Positions 1 through 12,300 of a stretch of DNA of 64,000 nt are shown here, piece by piece; the stretch's first letter is position 1, and every line of letters begins with the position of its first letter. The notes under the pieces were generated by a model, which was not told the origin of the DNA, searched no databases, and was given only the letters and a program-made list of their open reading frames with translations. A program made the position numbers and the translations under genes. Source of the DNA: Sclerodactyla briareus (lineage: Eukaryota; Echinodermata; Holothuroidea; Dendrochirotida; Sclerodactylidae). The DNA lies in contig JAODTK010001122.1 in the NCBI GenBank assembly GCA_026419785.1, forward strand, positions 124,001 through 188,000, given 5' to 3'.

Positions 1-954
1 TAGTGGAGGAAGTAAGGAGAAAGGAAGTAAGGGAGTGAAGGGAGGGCAGGGAATGAGAGACGCATAGAAACAAAACGGGGGCCAGACTTTATTATCGGCT
101 ATTTCACTTTTGACTCTTCATCTTATTGGCCGATTTGCATTCACGTCGGAGGAATGCACGTCGGCAAACATATATTGTGACGGCTCGTCGCCGTTGGTGT
201 AATTGGCCGAGTGACCGGTCTTCGGCATTCGCAACTGGAAAAAAGGGCGTTAGCGTTTGGCATTTTATTTTATGAGTTGACATTTCGTGAGAGTTTTTTT
301 GTGTTTTCTGGGTCCTATATCCAGAAATACATTTAAATAAAATCAGCCATTACCCAGAAGCTTAACCAATGAAACAGATCGGTTTTAGAGGCGGGGAAAT
401 CCCAATGCCAGCGGCATAAGCAAGTTTTTTTAGATCGATTAATGGGCGGAGAACTACCCAACTTTGGGCCAAAAAGTTAGAATCTGTTTAGAGATATCCT
501 AAAATCTTCGCATAATTGGAAAGAAATCTACTCTAAATGAATGAAACATTGAATCACGTTGCAACCATTGAAGGTCGCGCAGTGGGGTATGATGGCTCTG
601 CTTTTACACCACTCACGAGCTGCAGTAAAAATCGGGCAATGTGTTTTGGTATTCGGGCCAAATTTTTCGCGTTCCAAATTTAAAGGGTTCAGCGTACGTG
701 GTGAGCGAGGGTCGAGTAATTACTGACGCCCGAATTTATGAAATATTTCACCAGATTTTGCATCTGAGACGTTTCACCAATATTCAAAATTTTCCAGAGG
801 GGACCCTCCCCCATATCAGTCACCATCATCCAGATCCGTTCGCAAAACATCATCTCTACACCCCCAATTATCAAACCCTTTCGCTACGCCCCTGATCGGA
901 GATCGGATTATCTCAGTATAGCTCTAGACTGCCAATTGCGAAACAAAAGTTTGA

Positions 955-1060
955 GTCCACAAACCGATCACTGTCCGTCGTGCCTTGGGCAAGGTGCTTC
1001 ACCATCATTGCTCCTCTATTCCCATGCTGTAAATGGGCAACCTAATCCTGCGAGGAAGTT
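955..1060 (+). repeat. SINE tail fragment
   Basis: The words CTTGGGCAAGGTGCTTCACC and, further on, CCATGCTGTAAATGGG match the body of the tRNA-derived SINEs found elsewhere in the window (near 13.5, 33.3 and 35.95 kb). The tRNA-like head is missing, so this is a truncated copy. Confidence 0.4.
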
Positions 1061-2144
1061 GAGTACATTCGGCATTGTATTTATCTGCTGCCATTACTCT
1101 TCCGGTGATTAATCAGATCTTCCTCCATTTCCACAAACATGAAACCTATCAAGGCTTCATAATCATCGATTGTGAGTAATCACCAGCAACACCTACAGTA
1201 TAGTGAGTCCAGGATTTTATAGTGGTGACTGTGACAACGCACTAACATAGCACATTTCAACATGGAACAAACTGTTAAACAGATTTAGCATAATTAGCCG
1301 AAGTGTAATTTAGAACCAACCTCAAGGAGGCCCTTGTTTCTTCAATTGTTGGTTACAGAAAAAATGTGGATCACCAAGCCGTAATCGTGAAAATTGATTT
1401 TCCCCAAACGGAATGGGTGTATAAGTTTGCTATATGGCCCCAAATTTCAATCTAGACCTATCTGAAATGAAAAAATTTTCACAAAGGGGAGTGGACACCC
1501 GTGGACCCCTCCCCCATTGTCCGTCACAAACTTCAAGCCCCCCCCCCCACTCCAAATTTGTTCCTAGCCACTTGTGAATATCAGAAATGGAAGGGCTGTC
1601 TGAATCCCATCGTTTGGTATAGGTCTACACGAATAGTGAAGCAGGTCCGTTATGTGTGGCTGGACTTTATTCAACGAGGATCTGGTACTGTTCGTCAACC
1701 CTAGAAAAGGACATAGTACGAGGAGTCCGACATAGTATTAGGTGAAACATCGCAGGGCGGCATTATGCATTCATGCCTCTCATATAGTGGACGCTCCCCT
1801 CAAAATGGGGAGAGTGGCAACCGTCCTATTGAATCATGAATTCTGGAAAACGAATGCGGAAGTTTTCACGGTGGTCGTTCTTAAGTGTATGAAGTTTGAA
1901 TTCAACACGTTTTTCCTGACATTTCTTGATCACGAGGGTTTCCAGACATGACGTCTCCTGTCCGCCCGAACCATTGCTCTCCTTCCGGCTTTCAATTCAA
2001 CTCCCCCTCCCGTCCAGGTTTGCTTCGACCTCTTACTTTCAGTGAGTGGTCGCACCCTTGCAAATTGATCAACACCACAGGCCCCGTAAATCGCACTTGG
2101 ATGGCCTCGTTTTCCGTTTTAATGTTTGATCAGCAATAGAAAAA

Positions 2145-2180
2145 CTCATTGATTTGATTGATTAATTGATTGATTGAATG
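2145..2180. repeat. GATT-rich microsatellite
   Basis: An imperfect run of the tetranucleotide GATT/TGAT. No other signal is associated with it. Confidence 0.6.
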
Positions 2181-3559
2181 CGTGATCATTATATTGTATG
2201 ATGTTTTTCCGAACGGTGAGAGTCTATGGAGACTTAAATAGAGTTACTCTGTTTTTAATTAATTCAGAATCACAGGACACATAATTGGTTAATAATACGA
2301 TGGGCACTTGCGTATACTCCCAGGATGGCGTCCCGCACCGCCGATCTCACATTATGTGACACAGGTTCCGATAGCAACTTCTAGTGATGGGCGGGCACTT
2401 GGACAAGGAGGGCCGTGTAAAAAGTTATATATATTTGATTGTATATGTGAATTAGTCAGATAGCCCGTATCACACGTATACAGCTCCATGGCTCACACTC
2501 TCGCGTCATAAGTCGCGTCACGCTCCGGCCTCCACCCATCGGCACATGATTTTCCGCCGTCTCGGGTAGCCACCAGCTAGTGACTAGCACCCGCTGTGAA
2601 CGAGAGGGATATTGTCTGTAGACCTATTTCCGATATGGTGGCCATGTACCAAGAGCCTCCTCAACTGCTGCAGTAAATATCTCTGGCTTCCCTCAGATAA
2701 TCACTTGACAGACTCACGGGGTAAATTCTGAACACCCACCCCACTAGCTAATGATGAACATTGACGGATCGTTATAATTCGACTCTGTAATAACCGTGAC
2801 CCTCATTCTTCAAGCGATCAAAGGTGTTATATGAAGTTTGGTCAACATCGGTCAAGAACGAACAATTTGGAGCAAGACGCCAATTGCCAAAAATTAGATC
2901 ACATTAATACATAGCTTAGCTAGACAATGTGCCGGCTGAAGCCGGCAATTCCGTGCTTTATAAAGGACCCAGATCAAACATATTTTGCTCACCAGGTGCC
3001 CGTTTTTCACGAGCAAATTCGGAAAATTAGAGCTATTAACCATAGCCATACAAAAATGACTGGAGTAATATTTAACCAGTACCGGAAAATCAGACCCATT
3101 GTGTACTTGTTATCGAGTAGCTCCTTTTAATCTAGTCGAGTAGACATAACCGGGGTCCCATGGGTATTACGTTTACGGGGAGGGGTACCATGTTTCTTAT
3201 TCTGACTGGATTACTTTTTTCATATCATTTCCGAGAATTTTTGGTTTTTGGCCCCCCTTTATCATTGGACTGACCTGTCCTTGGCATGAAAAATGACAAC
3301 GAATAATGCACAGTGATTTTTACCATAGCTTGTCTAGTTTTAGAAACTGTTTTGCGCGGGCATACAAGAAAAAAAATGGTGTCGGGCATAAGGACAAGTG
3401 ACAACATTCTAGGACATCTCTGTGCATTCAGCAAAGAACTACCCAAGACACTGAGAATGAACTTCTGGGCATAAGAAGACGGATACATTCGGATGTGGCA
3501 AGCAGTGGCGGCGAAACCCTTGGCAACTTCGTGGGGAATCATGAGACAGGCGCAATTTT

Positions 3560-3645
3560 AGGGGGGGGGGGCGCAATACTGAAGTACGGCTAACTAACTG
3601 AGCGGAGCGCCACCATTGTGGCGCGGAGCGTAGAAGGAACTCATT
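3560..3645. repeat. GC-rich palindromic repeat block, copy 1
   Basis: A run of G is followed about 30 bp later by AGCGGAGCGCCACC, ATTG and GTGGCGCGGAGCG, an imperfect palindrome. The same motif recurs near 4.73 and 7.17 kb, so it is probably the core of a diverged interspersed repeat. Confidence 0.45.
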
Positions 3646-4707
3646 GATTTCAAGACCCTTCAGGTGGCTGGTAAACGCACTTGCCATGTGTTTCAGCTGC
3701 ATTTATCCACCCCTTGAAATATGTATCCCTCATCTCATGTCTGCAATTCCTAATTCAATGAAAAACCCAATCTACTAGCACAGTGTTGTATACGCAGGTC
3801 GGGCGCGGCACAGGTACCGAATATAGTCAAGCTGCACAGTTGGTTTAATTACTAGTATAGCTATGAGTCATTACAACTGTTGGCGGGCTTCACACATGAA
3901 AAACTCTACTGACAGGCCCGGTGTCAGGGACGTCGCGAGCGAGGTCCAAAGCGACCTTGCATGTTGAAATTTTGGGAATATCCAGTTGGAATTTCTGAAC
4001 AGATCTTCAATCGTATATTTTTTTACGGACTGATGTCGAAGCCCAGTCAACTTTGTAATTTTTCCAACTCAACCATAAGGAATATTTCTTATTCATGTAT
4101 AAACGGTGAAATACAATTGAATTGTAATTTCTTTTTCTTTTTGTCAATATCCAGATAATGTTCAAAATTTTGCGTGCTTCGGCGCAATAACATTATCTTT
4201 TCCTTTTATTTTCTCAATTAACACGCATCTTTACGACTGGCAGTGATTGGCTTGTCCGGTATTGTATGACATCCTTGTGTATTGTTATGATTAGAGATTA
4301 AAGTAGGGATTAGATTCGCGTACAACCAAAATGGAAAAAGCTCGTAAAAATCATGCGACATGACCCTCAAGCATTATTTACATTAGCTATTGGCAATTTT
4401 ATTCTGCATGGATTAAAGTAAAACATACAAATAGTATCTTGGATAGTCACTGAAGGCGTGGACCTACGAGATCCTGTTTTTCCAGAGTTTCGGGGAACCC
4501 ACCCCCCCCCAATGGGGGGTTAACGTGCACTGGTATACCCTAGTAAAGGAGAGACAGCGATTAGACCGAGGGCTGACCAAATGTTCACATTTTCCAACCG
4601 CTTTGAAAATTTTGACCACACAATGCTCATTTTTGAAGCTTGGTATATGCCGCCCAAAACGCCTGGGAGATGTCATTTCCGGCATCTGGGGGCTCGAGCA
4701 AACCAAA

Positions 4708-4752
4708 ATTTTTGGGGGGCGCGCCGCGCCACCTAGGTGGCGCTCCGCTTAG
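4708..4752. repeat. GC-rich palindromic repeat block, copy 2
   Basis: A G run leads into GCGCGCCGCGCCACC, TAGGTGG and CGCTCCGCTTA, again an imperfect palindrome containing the complement of AGCGGAGCGCC. It is in opposite orientation to the block near 3.6 kb. Confidence 0.45.
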
Positions 4753-6082
4753 AGAGTATTCTTGTGGCCCGCCTAAGAAATGTCTCTGCCCCCCTTGTGA
4801 CCCCAGATGAAAAGTCGGTGACACCCACTGGCTGACTGGTTCAAAATTTTATGATAGAAGCCCGAAAAACGCCCAAAAATGGGGCCCACGGTACCCATTC
4901 TTCAGTGACCACAAATTTTCCGGGCAAAGTTTTCGGCCCTCTAAATTGGAATGGTCCGTATGCCACTGTTGGACGTCCGCTGTCCAGGTAAGAATCACAA
5001 CCAAACCCCAGTAAAAGAGCCTACTTACTGCCCATGGGAGCTCAGTAAAATTTGCAGAAAAAACACACGAAGCCAGTCTGAAATGCACTATGTAATAGCA
5101 CTTGGTGTAGAGGGTACAGTTATATGCGTTGTGTTAATGTGTATCATACTCGAGCTTTGCTGTCCGAGTCGCCATCTTCCGTGCATTCAGTGTGGAGAGA
5201 GGTGTCCACATCCCATCCCCGAACACCGTTCTTCAGATGAGATGGGCCGCAATCGACTCACTTCACTGAACTCCATATCTTTGAACTCTCGGTCACGATT
5301 GATCCAGTTCCACAAAGTTTAAAAAACCTCTTAAAATAAAACAGGGACCCCAAAAGACAAAAAGAGAACGCCAAAAATGTACCTTTCAGCATAGGGGTGG
5401 GGTGAGTTGGAAAAAATGAATCTAGCCAGTTGGAATTTTCTAATTCAACACCCCCCCCCCCCCATCATATGACCCTAGCTACGTCCCTGCCCGGATGTGC
5501 ATGTCTTGGAGAATTTCACCAAACTTCGCGAGATCCCTCCGAGTGTTACAAGTATGAAAAGAAATCAGAAATGCCCTTGGGAATTTCATTGAATCCGATA
5601 CTCCTTAACACCTAAGATGTTCCTCGAAAAGATTGAACAGTAAATACATTTTCTGTACCGTACTGCCCCACGCTAGTGAATTTTGCCCCAAACCCATATT
5701 AGGTTATCCAAGTTTGCTCTCTCGATAATCGCCTAAATTAACTGGGGGAAACTGCCTGAGGGACCAGAGTTTGGGGGAGGATGCGTCCGCCGTGCCCCCC
5801 CCCCCCCGGTAGCTAGCGCCGCCACTGGTGGCACAAGCAGCAACATGTTTTATGCGGGAGTGCCACACACAATTTGACAACGGCAGCAAGCTCCGGTCCC
5901 ACAGTGTTGATGCATATGAATGTTAAGTTGTCCCTTTCATGAACTTTAGATCTCGGCGTAGGCCTATCATATATATTTGCATGTCACATTAGCAAAAGGA
6001 ACGAAAAATGAATGAAAAACCACCAGGCCTAATGCACACGGTGCGCCATAAAAGTTAACATGATGCTGCAACATTTGCAGTG

Positions 6083-6235
6083 TTGAAGGACTCGACGCCA
6101 GCCTCGGCCTCTAGGCCATTTTTCTGGCCTCGGTCTCGGCCTCGGAAACAATTTATCATAAGCTCGTCCTCGGCCTCGTTGTTCCCGGCTTCGGGAACTG
6201 GTCGTGGCCCGTCAATTAGGTCTACTTCAAATTCG
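6083..6235. repeat. CTCGGC-rich simple repeat
   Basis: Many imperfect copies of the hexamer CTCGGC (GCCTCGGCCTC and variants) over about 150 bp. The open frame through it is serine/arginine-rich low-complexity sequence and is not taken as a gene. Confidence 0.5.
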
Positions 6236-6659
6236 GTAACAAAATACTTTTGGGCAAAAGTTGTGAGTTTTTGGTACCAACAAATTACTTATATAGGACA
6301 CAGCCAGTTTGTGCCCAAGCTCAAACGTGTACGAATGGTTAGCAATTCCAGGGCCTTGTTGGCCTACTGTGTTCAGGTGCTCGGTGTTCCTAGCTCCTAG
6401 CATTCCTTAAACAATGGCTGCGGAGGACAGCAGGGAAACATTACATTTCCAAAAGAAAAAAAAAACAAAAAAAAAAGGTGTAGTGGAATGGGTTTCAATG
6501 GGATAGACCAATTATGAGTTGCCCTATTGCGTTAGAATACAATGTCCAGCTGATTAATTATTCATGAACTTATAGGCCCGTGGGTATGTCACAAGAAAAG
6601 TATAGGGCATTTTGGGAGAAGGTCCGAACCTTCTTGGGATAGTGTGTATACGTCCCATC

Positions 6660-6880
6660 AATCAAAATGCTTATCCCCCATCACGAGTCACTGCCTGCAG
6701 TGCTTGGGGTCCTTGGTTCAAACCCGGTGTAGTCATAGACACCAACTTTCACCCTGCTACGTTCTCGTGGTAGAAAAGTGGCTGCACGAGTGAGCTGCAC
6801 TCTTCGAAAAGAGCTATGGCGCGATTCGCGGTGTCCTTCCACACCCAAAACGGAGCCTCTCAATTGCGACTAAGGATTCC
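6660..6880 (+). repeat. probable tRNA-derived SINE
   Basis: A B-box-like GGTTCAAACCC at about 6716 lies downstream of a tRNA-like stem region and is followed by a unique body. I see no second copy of this body in the window, so the call rests on the B box alone. Confidence 0.35.
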
Positions 6881-7139
6881 CTTAGTCAGCTGAAGCACAT
6901 TCGGGTGGAAGCATAACACAATAGTGTAGCTGAAAAGAATGGTGAAAGTCTAGTTACTCTAGTTATGAAGGACATTTACAAAGTGCGCTTGTTTTGTCTG
7001 CAAGGTAGGGTTGACAATTAATTCTACCCAGTCGAATTTAGCATTGTTTCAATATGTTCATCCCGCCTCGTTCTCTGCCTCCGTCGGATGGTGTGGGGCC
7101 TTGGCCAAGGTCGGCGATTTTGTGTTGGCGGTTGAGGAG

Positions 7140-7215
7140 GGGGGGGGGGGGACGGGCAACATGAATATACCTAAGCGGAGCGCACAACAGCGTTGGCGCG
7201 GTAGGTTCAGAAAAT
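7140..7215. repeat. GC-rich palindromic repeat block, copy 3
   Basis: A 12-base G run is followed by CTAAGCGGAGCGCACAACAG and then GTTGGCGCGGTAGG, matching the blocks near 3.6 and 4.73 kb with more divergence. Confidence 0.4.
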
Positions 7216-8604
7216 TCTCCGTTTGACAGACCCCCTAGATTGCAGGAAACGGCACTTCCCATGCCTTATATGGGACAGTAAGCAGCATTCCTAAAATTGT
7301 TGAAAAACTTCATTTCACGAAAGGTTCTCCAAAACTTTATCGCTTAGAATGAAATTTCAAGGTTGCGTTTGGAGCTGTGACATTCTAAAATACGATGCAC
7401 GTGAGTGACGTTATAGTCATGAAAGGAGCAATGGAAATGGGCAATGTCAAAAACCACTAAGTCGCGCACTAAGTTCGCGCGAAGCGCGAGGTTTTTTGCA
7501 GGATCCAACTTTCACCAGGCGCAAGTGATAGACAGGCACTGACCCCTGGCCGACCTATCACTTAGATAGACTTGAGTTTTTTTACTCAGAGTTGCGGCCC
7601 CCATTTTCACTCTCACTAAACATGCGGACCACGGCCAGGGAGGGACACTTCTGATTGGGGCGGACCTAATCAAATGAGTATAATACAGAAGCAAAAAGCA
7701 CAATTGCGCGCGGAGTGGCGCGCGAAAAATTGACACTTTAGAACATTCCATCGGAAAGTCAGGCAATCTTTGGATGTAAAATTATCTTCACCTGAGTTTT
7801 TAATCATGTCTTTGCACGAAATTGTAGTGTGCCTTGGCCGAATCTTCGATATGGCTATTTTATGGGGTATCCATCCGCACCGCGCCTTCGTATGTGCACC
7901 GTGCACGCACCCGAATTTTAACAAGTGGTCGCATCCATTAATTGATTGCTGAATACTCTATTTTAAATTTGCAAAATAGACCATATTTGCCAGAAAAATT
8001 CACATGTCCCGCCAGATGGTAGACTTACCCCGTCGCCGAACGTCCAGAGCAAATTTAGGCATGCTTTGTAAGGAGGAACATCTTATGTCTGCAAAATGCA
8101 AAATCATGCGTCCGATACTCACCGAAATACCCGTTCGCGTAGCGCGCAAAAATTTCTGAAATGGAGCAGCAGCAAAATTCACTCAACTTGATCATTTTGA
8201 TCATTATGCTTTTAAAACATCAGTTGCGCTAGAATAGGTCGGATACAATGTCAGCGATATAACAGTCAGGCTCAAATATTGGGGGGGGGGGAGGGAATTG
8301 CGTCCCCCAACCAAAATATTGCGGGGACGGCCGTCCACCCCCCCCCCCTTCATGATCGCCGCCCTTGGCCTTGCAGCTAGATGCCTTGCCTTCTGCGATA
8401 GTGCTCGGCCCTGACCTCGGAACTAAAGCGGCCTCGACTACAACACTGCAGGATGAGCATTCTTCTTCATTCTTCTTAAATTACGTAATGTTCAGTTCAC
8501 TATGGTTTCAATCAGGACGGCACTGGCCTACAGCCACCTGTTGAAATGTGGCACAAGGGAGTCACGCTCCAAATTGCAGGAAAAAATAAAGACCCAATGC
8601 CTGA

Positions 8605-9070
8605 AATATGACTGGACTTTTGGTACTTCCCCTTTATTTACAATTATGACGGCCGCAACTCCATACCGATTTCAGCCGATTTGAGTGTATATACCCAAAA
8701 AACTCAACTATCAATACAGCGGATGAAACTTGTACTTTTAAAATCTGGTACCAAACACAACTATGGTGGATTTGGATAAGAACAACCCACAAAATCATTC
8801 ACGAGATAACTGGATAATGGATAATCTCACTCATTTCTAATTAAGTGAATATACCTGTCTTCCATCTTCCGTTATCATGGCACACTGAATATGCCTCGTC
8901 TACTCAGTGTGTAGGGTCTTTCGTACCCCGGCCGTGATGTCAAGATTCCTTGAATTTCTCAAAGTAAATTGAGATATCTCAACGAGGCAACATGCTGGAA
9001 CTCCAAAAATGGGGGGGGGGGTGTGGGGTTCTGTCATGTCCTCTGTTCAATTGTGCTAGTTTAAAGGAGT
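8605..9070. repeat. interspersed repeat R1, copy upstream of INTS10
   Basis: About 450 bp that aligns with a second copy at about 32,180-32,645 in intron 13 of INTS10. Shared words in the same order include TGACT(G/T)GACTTTTGGTA, ATTTCAGCCG, CATTTCTAA..AAGTGAATAT, a TTATCATG block, AAAGTAAATTGA and GTGTGGGGT near the right end. The class of element is unknown. This copy ends about 90 bp before the INTS10 start codon, so it probably overlaps the promoter or 5' UTR. Confidence 0.65.
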
Positions 9071-9103
9071 GTGACATGACCAAATGACAGCTTCTGTTCT
9101 CGT

Positions 9104-9125
9104 CTGTATATAAAAAAAAAAAAAA
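9104..9125 (+). promoter_or_regulatory. TATA-like/A-rich stretch before INTS10
   Basis: TATATAAA at about 9107 runs into 15 A residues about 45 bp upstream of the start codon. A true TATA box here would give a very short 5' UTR, so this may be no more than the A-rich end of the upstream repeat. Confidence 0.2.
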
Positions 9126-9160
9126 ATGCAACGACTGATGTGGAAAAACAAAACAAACAG

Positions 9161-9352
9161 ATGGCTGCCCCCATGGAAGTTTCGAATGCGAATGAAGCAT
9201 CGGAAACGCTTGGGACAGCAATGCTTCAAAGTTCTACAGATGCAAAGAGTATCATTGAGAAAGCGAAATCCTGTCAAAAGCACGATGCGTATGCTGCGAA
9301 GTCACTTTTATTGATGGCAAAGACGTTGTACCCGTCCGAGTTCTGTGTTCAG
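9161..9352 (+). CDS. INTS10: INTS10 exon 1 (start codon exon)
   Basis: Encodes 64 residues beginning MAAPMEV and ending FCVQ, followed by the donor CAG|GTAGCC. The segment DAYAAKSLLLMAKTLYPSEF matches the conserved N-terminal helical repeat of INTS10. The upstream in-frame GTG at 9140 is not needed; ATG at 9161 is the first methionine in frame. Phase 0 at the 3' end. Confidence 0.9.
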
Positions 9353-12300
9353 GTAGCCTAACCAAGTAGCCAGTGCTTGCCTAACGTTAACAACATATGC
9401 ACTAGGCTGGCTTAGGGTAACTTAGTCCTTGCCTTGAGTTGACTTGAGCCGAACACTAAGTCAGGCGGGGTAAGAATTAGAATCCGTGCCTGGGAATAAC
9501 AAGGTGCCAACTGACCCTAAACTTGGATAATAGCCTGTGTCACTGTGTAGTATGTTTGTAAAAATGAGGGAGAACAGCAGTCACTTCCGGGCTCTGATTC
9601 TAAATTAGAGCCAGTCAGGCAATGTCTTGTCTTGTGTGGGTACTAGGCTATGCAAACACATATGTTGTATCACTGCATATTATCGTCAACTACCCTCAAT
9701 TTGCGCACCTGTCCTATACCTCGCCACACTAAGTTCGTAGCCTAAGCTGGTAGCCTAACTCCGACAATCGGCGCAAATTGTTTTCAGTCTTCGTGACTGT
9801 TTCCATCGTTCCTCATTAGTCAAATCGCAATTTTTTTCAGTAGAAATTGAGTATCTTCTTGTACCTGTTATATTACTTCCTGAGAAAAAAGTCTGAATTT
9901 AGTGGCAGGTCCGACTCAGTTCAAATGCGCAAATTGAGGTGGGGGTCAAATAAAATTACTGATTTTGTTATTCTTCACATAGTTTTCTGAATTTTCACCA
10001 GATATGGCCCGTTTAGGTATCATATGAAGAGCGTGACGAGGTGATTCCAATGGTTGTATTATTATTAGGATCGGAGTCATACAAAGGAACTTATTGCAGT
10101 CAGAGTGCTAGGTGTGCAAATTGAGGATGGACCATGCTATATGTCAATTATATGTCAATATTACCAGTCAATAGAGTGAAGCAGAAAAATCTTCATGTCT
10201 CAGTCTCTCACTCATTTGTGGTTGTATTGTCATTTTGTCCCAATTAATATAGGCCCTACCGTATTCCCCATCTTAATCAATGATAAGCCCCGGCACCTGC
10301 AGAAAACTTTCAAAGGGGCACTGGATCTCAGACACAAAACCAAAATAGGCCTAGGTCCTAGGCCTCCCTAGTGTGGATAGTCAATATACATCAGTTGAAG
10401 AGAGACATCTGAATCAAGACTAACAACATTTTATAAAATTATTCATGGAGAATTTGACATTGACGCGACCCGCTACATCAAGACCAAAAAACAGTAGAAC
10501 TCGAAGCAGTACAAAGTCTTACACCACACCTCAACCCAACACTTCAATCCTTTTTTCGTTAATCTGTGAAAAAATGGGAATTCCTTCTGGAAGCCACCCT
10601 TACAGTCCTCACTTAGTGCTACCTCTTCTGATGCCCTCAGAAACCGCCTGAAAGCAATACCCCAACTCTATTTAAATCACAACCTGCTCTCATCAAGACC
10701 TAGCCTATAGTGAAGCCCTCCAGTCATATCCCTAGTGGAGTTTTCGGAGGTGGAATCTACAAGGTACATGCCCAATTCACACAAATTGACACAACAGTCA
10801 ATAGGCTATCGTTAGGCCTAATATCAACGTAATGTCATAATCATATAGGGGTTTAATTGCATAATGTATAGCAGGCCTCGAATTAACCAACAGCACCGAC
10901 GGCAATCGCCGTCGGTGCCCTGCCAATTTGCCGTGATGCCCTTACATTCAAGGTTCACCGACGGCTGTGACTGCCGTGCCCGAATTGCTCATTGCCGTCG
11001 GTGCCCTCCCCCTCTCAAAACTAAGGATAATACCCTACAGCAACTTCTGAAGTTTCCATTGAATCATCAGGCCCATCACATGTAAAAGTGTCATGATTTC
11101 CGCATTTCATTTTACTCAATTCTGCCTTTGGATTACTCCTTTCATTCATTGTTATTGTTTGTTTGTGCCCATACATCCTATATCCGTGTATGTCCAATGG
11201 TTCCGTACTATTGCGTAGTGAAAGTAAAAACTTGACTGACGTACGCAACCCATGGAGCTATTATATTAACCGCAAACCGTACTGATAATTCATGGAGTAG
11301 GCCTATCGAATCTCGCTCCGCATCGCACATATTCGGATTATCCTTCAACCATCATGTACTACATTTCTGTCGTAGGAATTGGTAGTGGAATCAATAGATA
11401 AAGTGCATAATTAACGTTAACCGAGGCCTGGCCGTCCCCGCCCACGCTGCCCACACACATTACATATATGAAACGCAGTATGAATGCACCGCGACGGCCT
11501 ACGTAAGTCACTTAATTGTACATTCACTTCTGAGCTAATTACTGCTATGCATTGCCGCGCTGCCCACATGGTTGTTGAAACTGGTTCAACAAACCGGTTC
11601 GGCCTGCAGCATGCATGACAGCGCTAGCGATGGGCGGTGGGTCAGCTAGCGCTACAAGGAGTTCGCTGTACGGTCGTATGATGTGTGTGTAGGATTTGAG
11701 GTGGTACTGTTATGATTGCAGTTGCTCGCGAGTTCCGTCGCAGCGACAAAACTTTTCACATCACATAAATATAAAATTGCAATATATCAGTAGTCCTACA
11801 TGATACGCGTAAATGAATGATATTGCCAGAAAGCCAAATTTGTTTTTCCATGGAAAATAAAAAAAACGATCTCATTTGAGTATCTAGAGTGAATTAATTA
11901 CGAGTTTAAAAATCATTGTCCTAATCGAGCGGTTGACCGACCGACATGAATACACTGGAGCTCGCTTATAATGTTACGTAGTATGACGACATTTCGCAGT
12001 AATTTTCAAATTTGCCTTCTTGCCCTTGTCTCTTTTTCAGATTGCCTTGCTGCCCTTGAAAATTGTTCTAAATTGCCTTGGTGCCCTGCCGTTTTGAATG
12101 TAACGAAAGGTGGGGGGGGGCAATTTTACATTGCCCTGGAAAAATTGCCTTGCCCCTTTCAACTTTTTAATTTGAGGCCTGATGTATAGGCAACATGCGA
12201 AACTCGATTCCACTTTGTGTTAGCAGTCATTAGAGTGAAGCCAGACAAATCACAGTATTTCACTCATTTAATAATAATATGAGGACTTGATATCAGTTCC

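Larger units (their letters stand above)
1..8600. other. 5' intergenic region, no gene recognised
   Basis: I see no exon here with similarity to a known protein on either strand; the open frames are short and lack codon structure. It holds a SINE-like fragment near 955-1060, a GATT microsatellite near 2145-2180, GC-rich palindromic blocks near 3.6, 4.73 and 7.17 kb, a CTCGGC-rich tract near 6.08-6.23 kb, and several G or C runs of 9-13 bases. Most of it looks like old, diverged repeat sequence. Confidence 0.5.
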
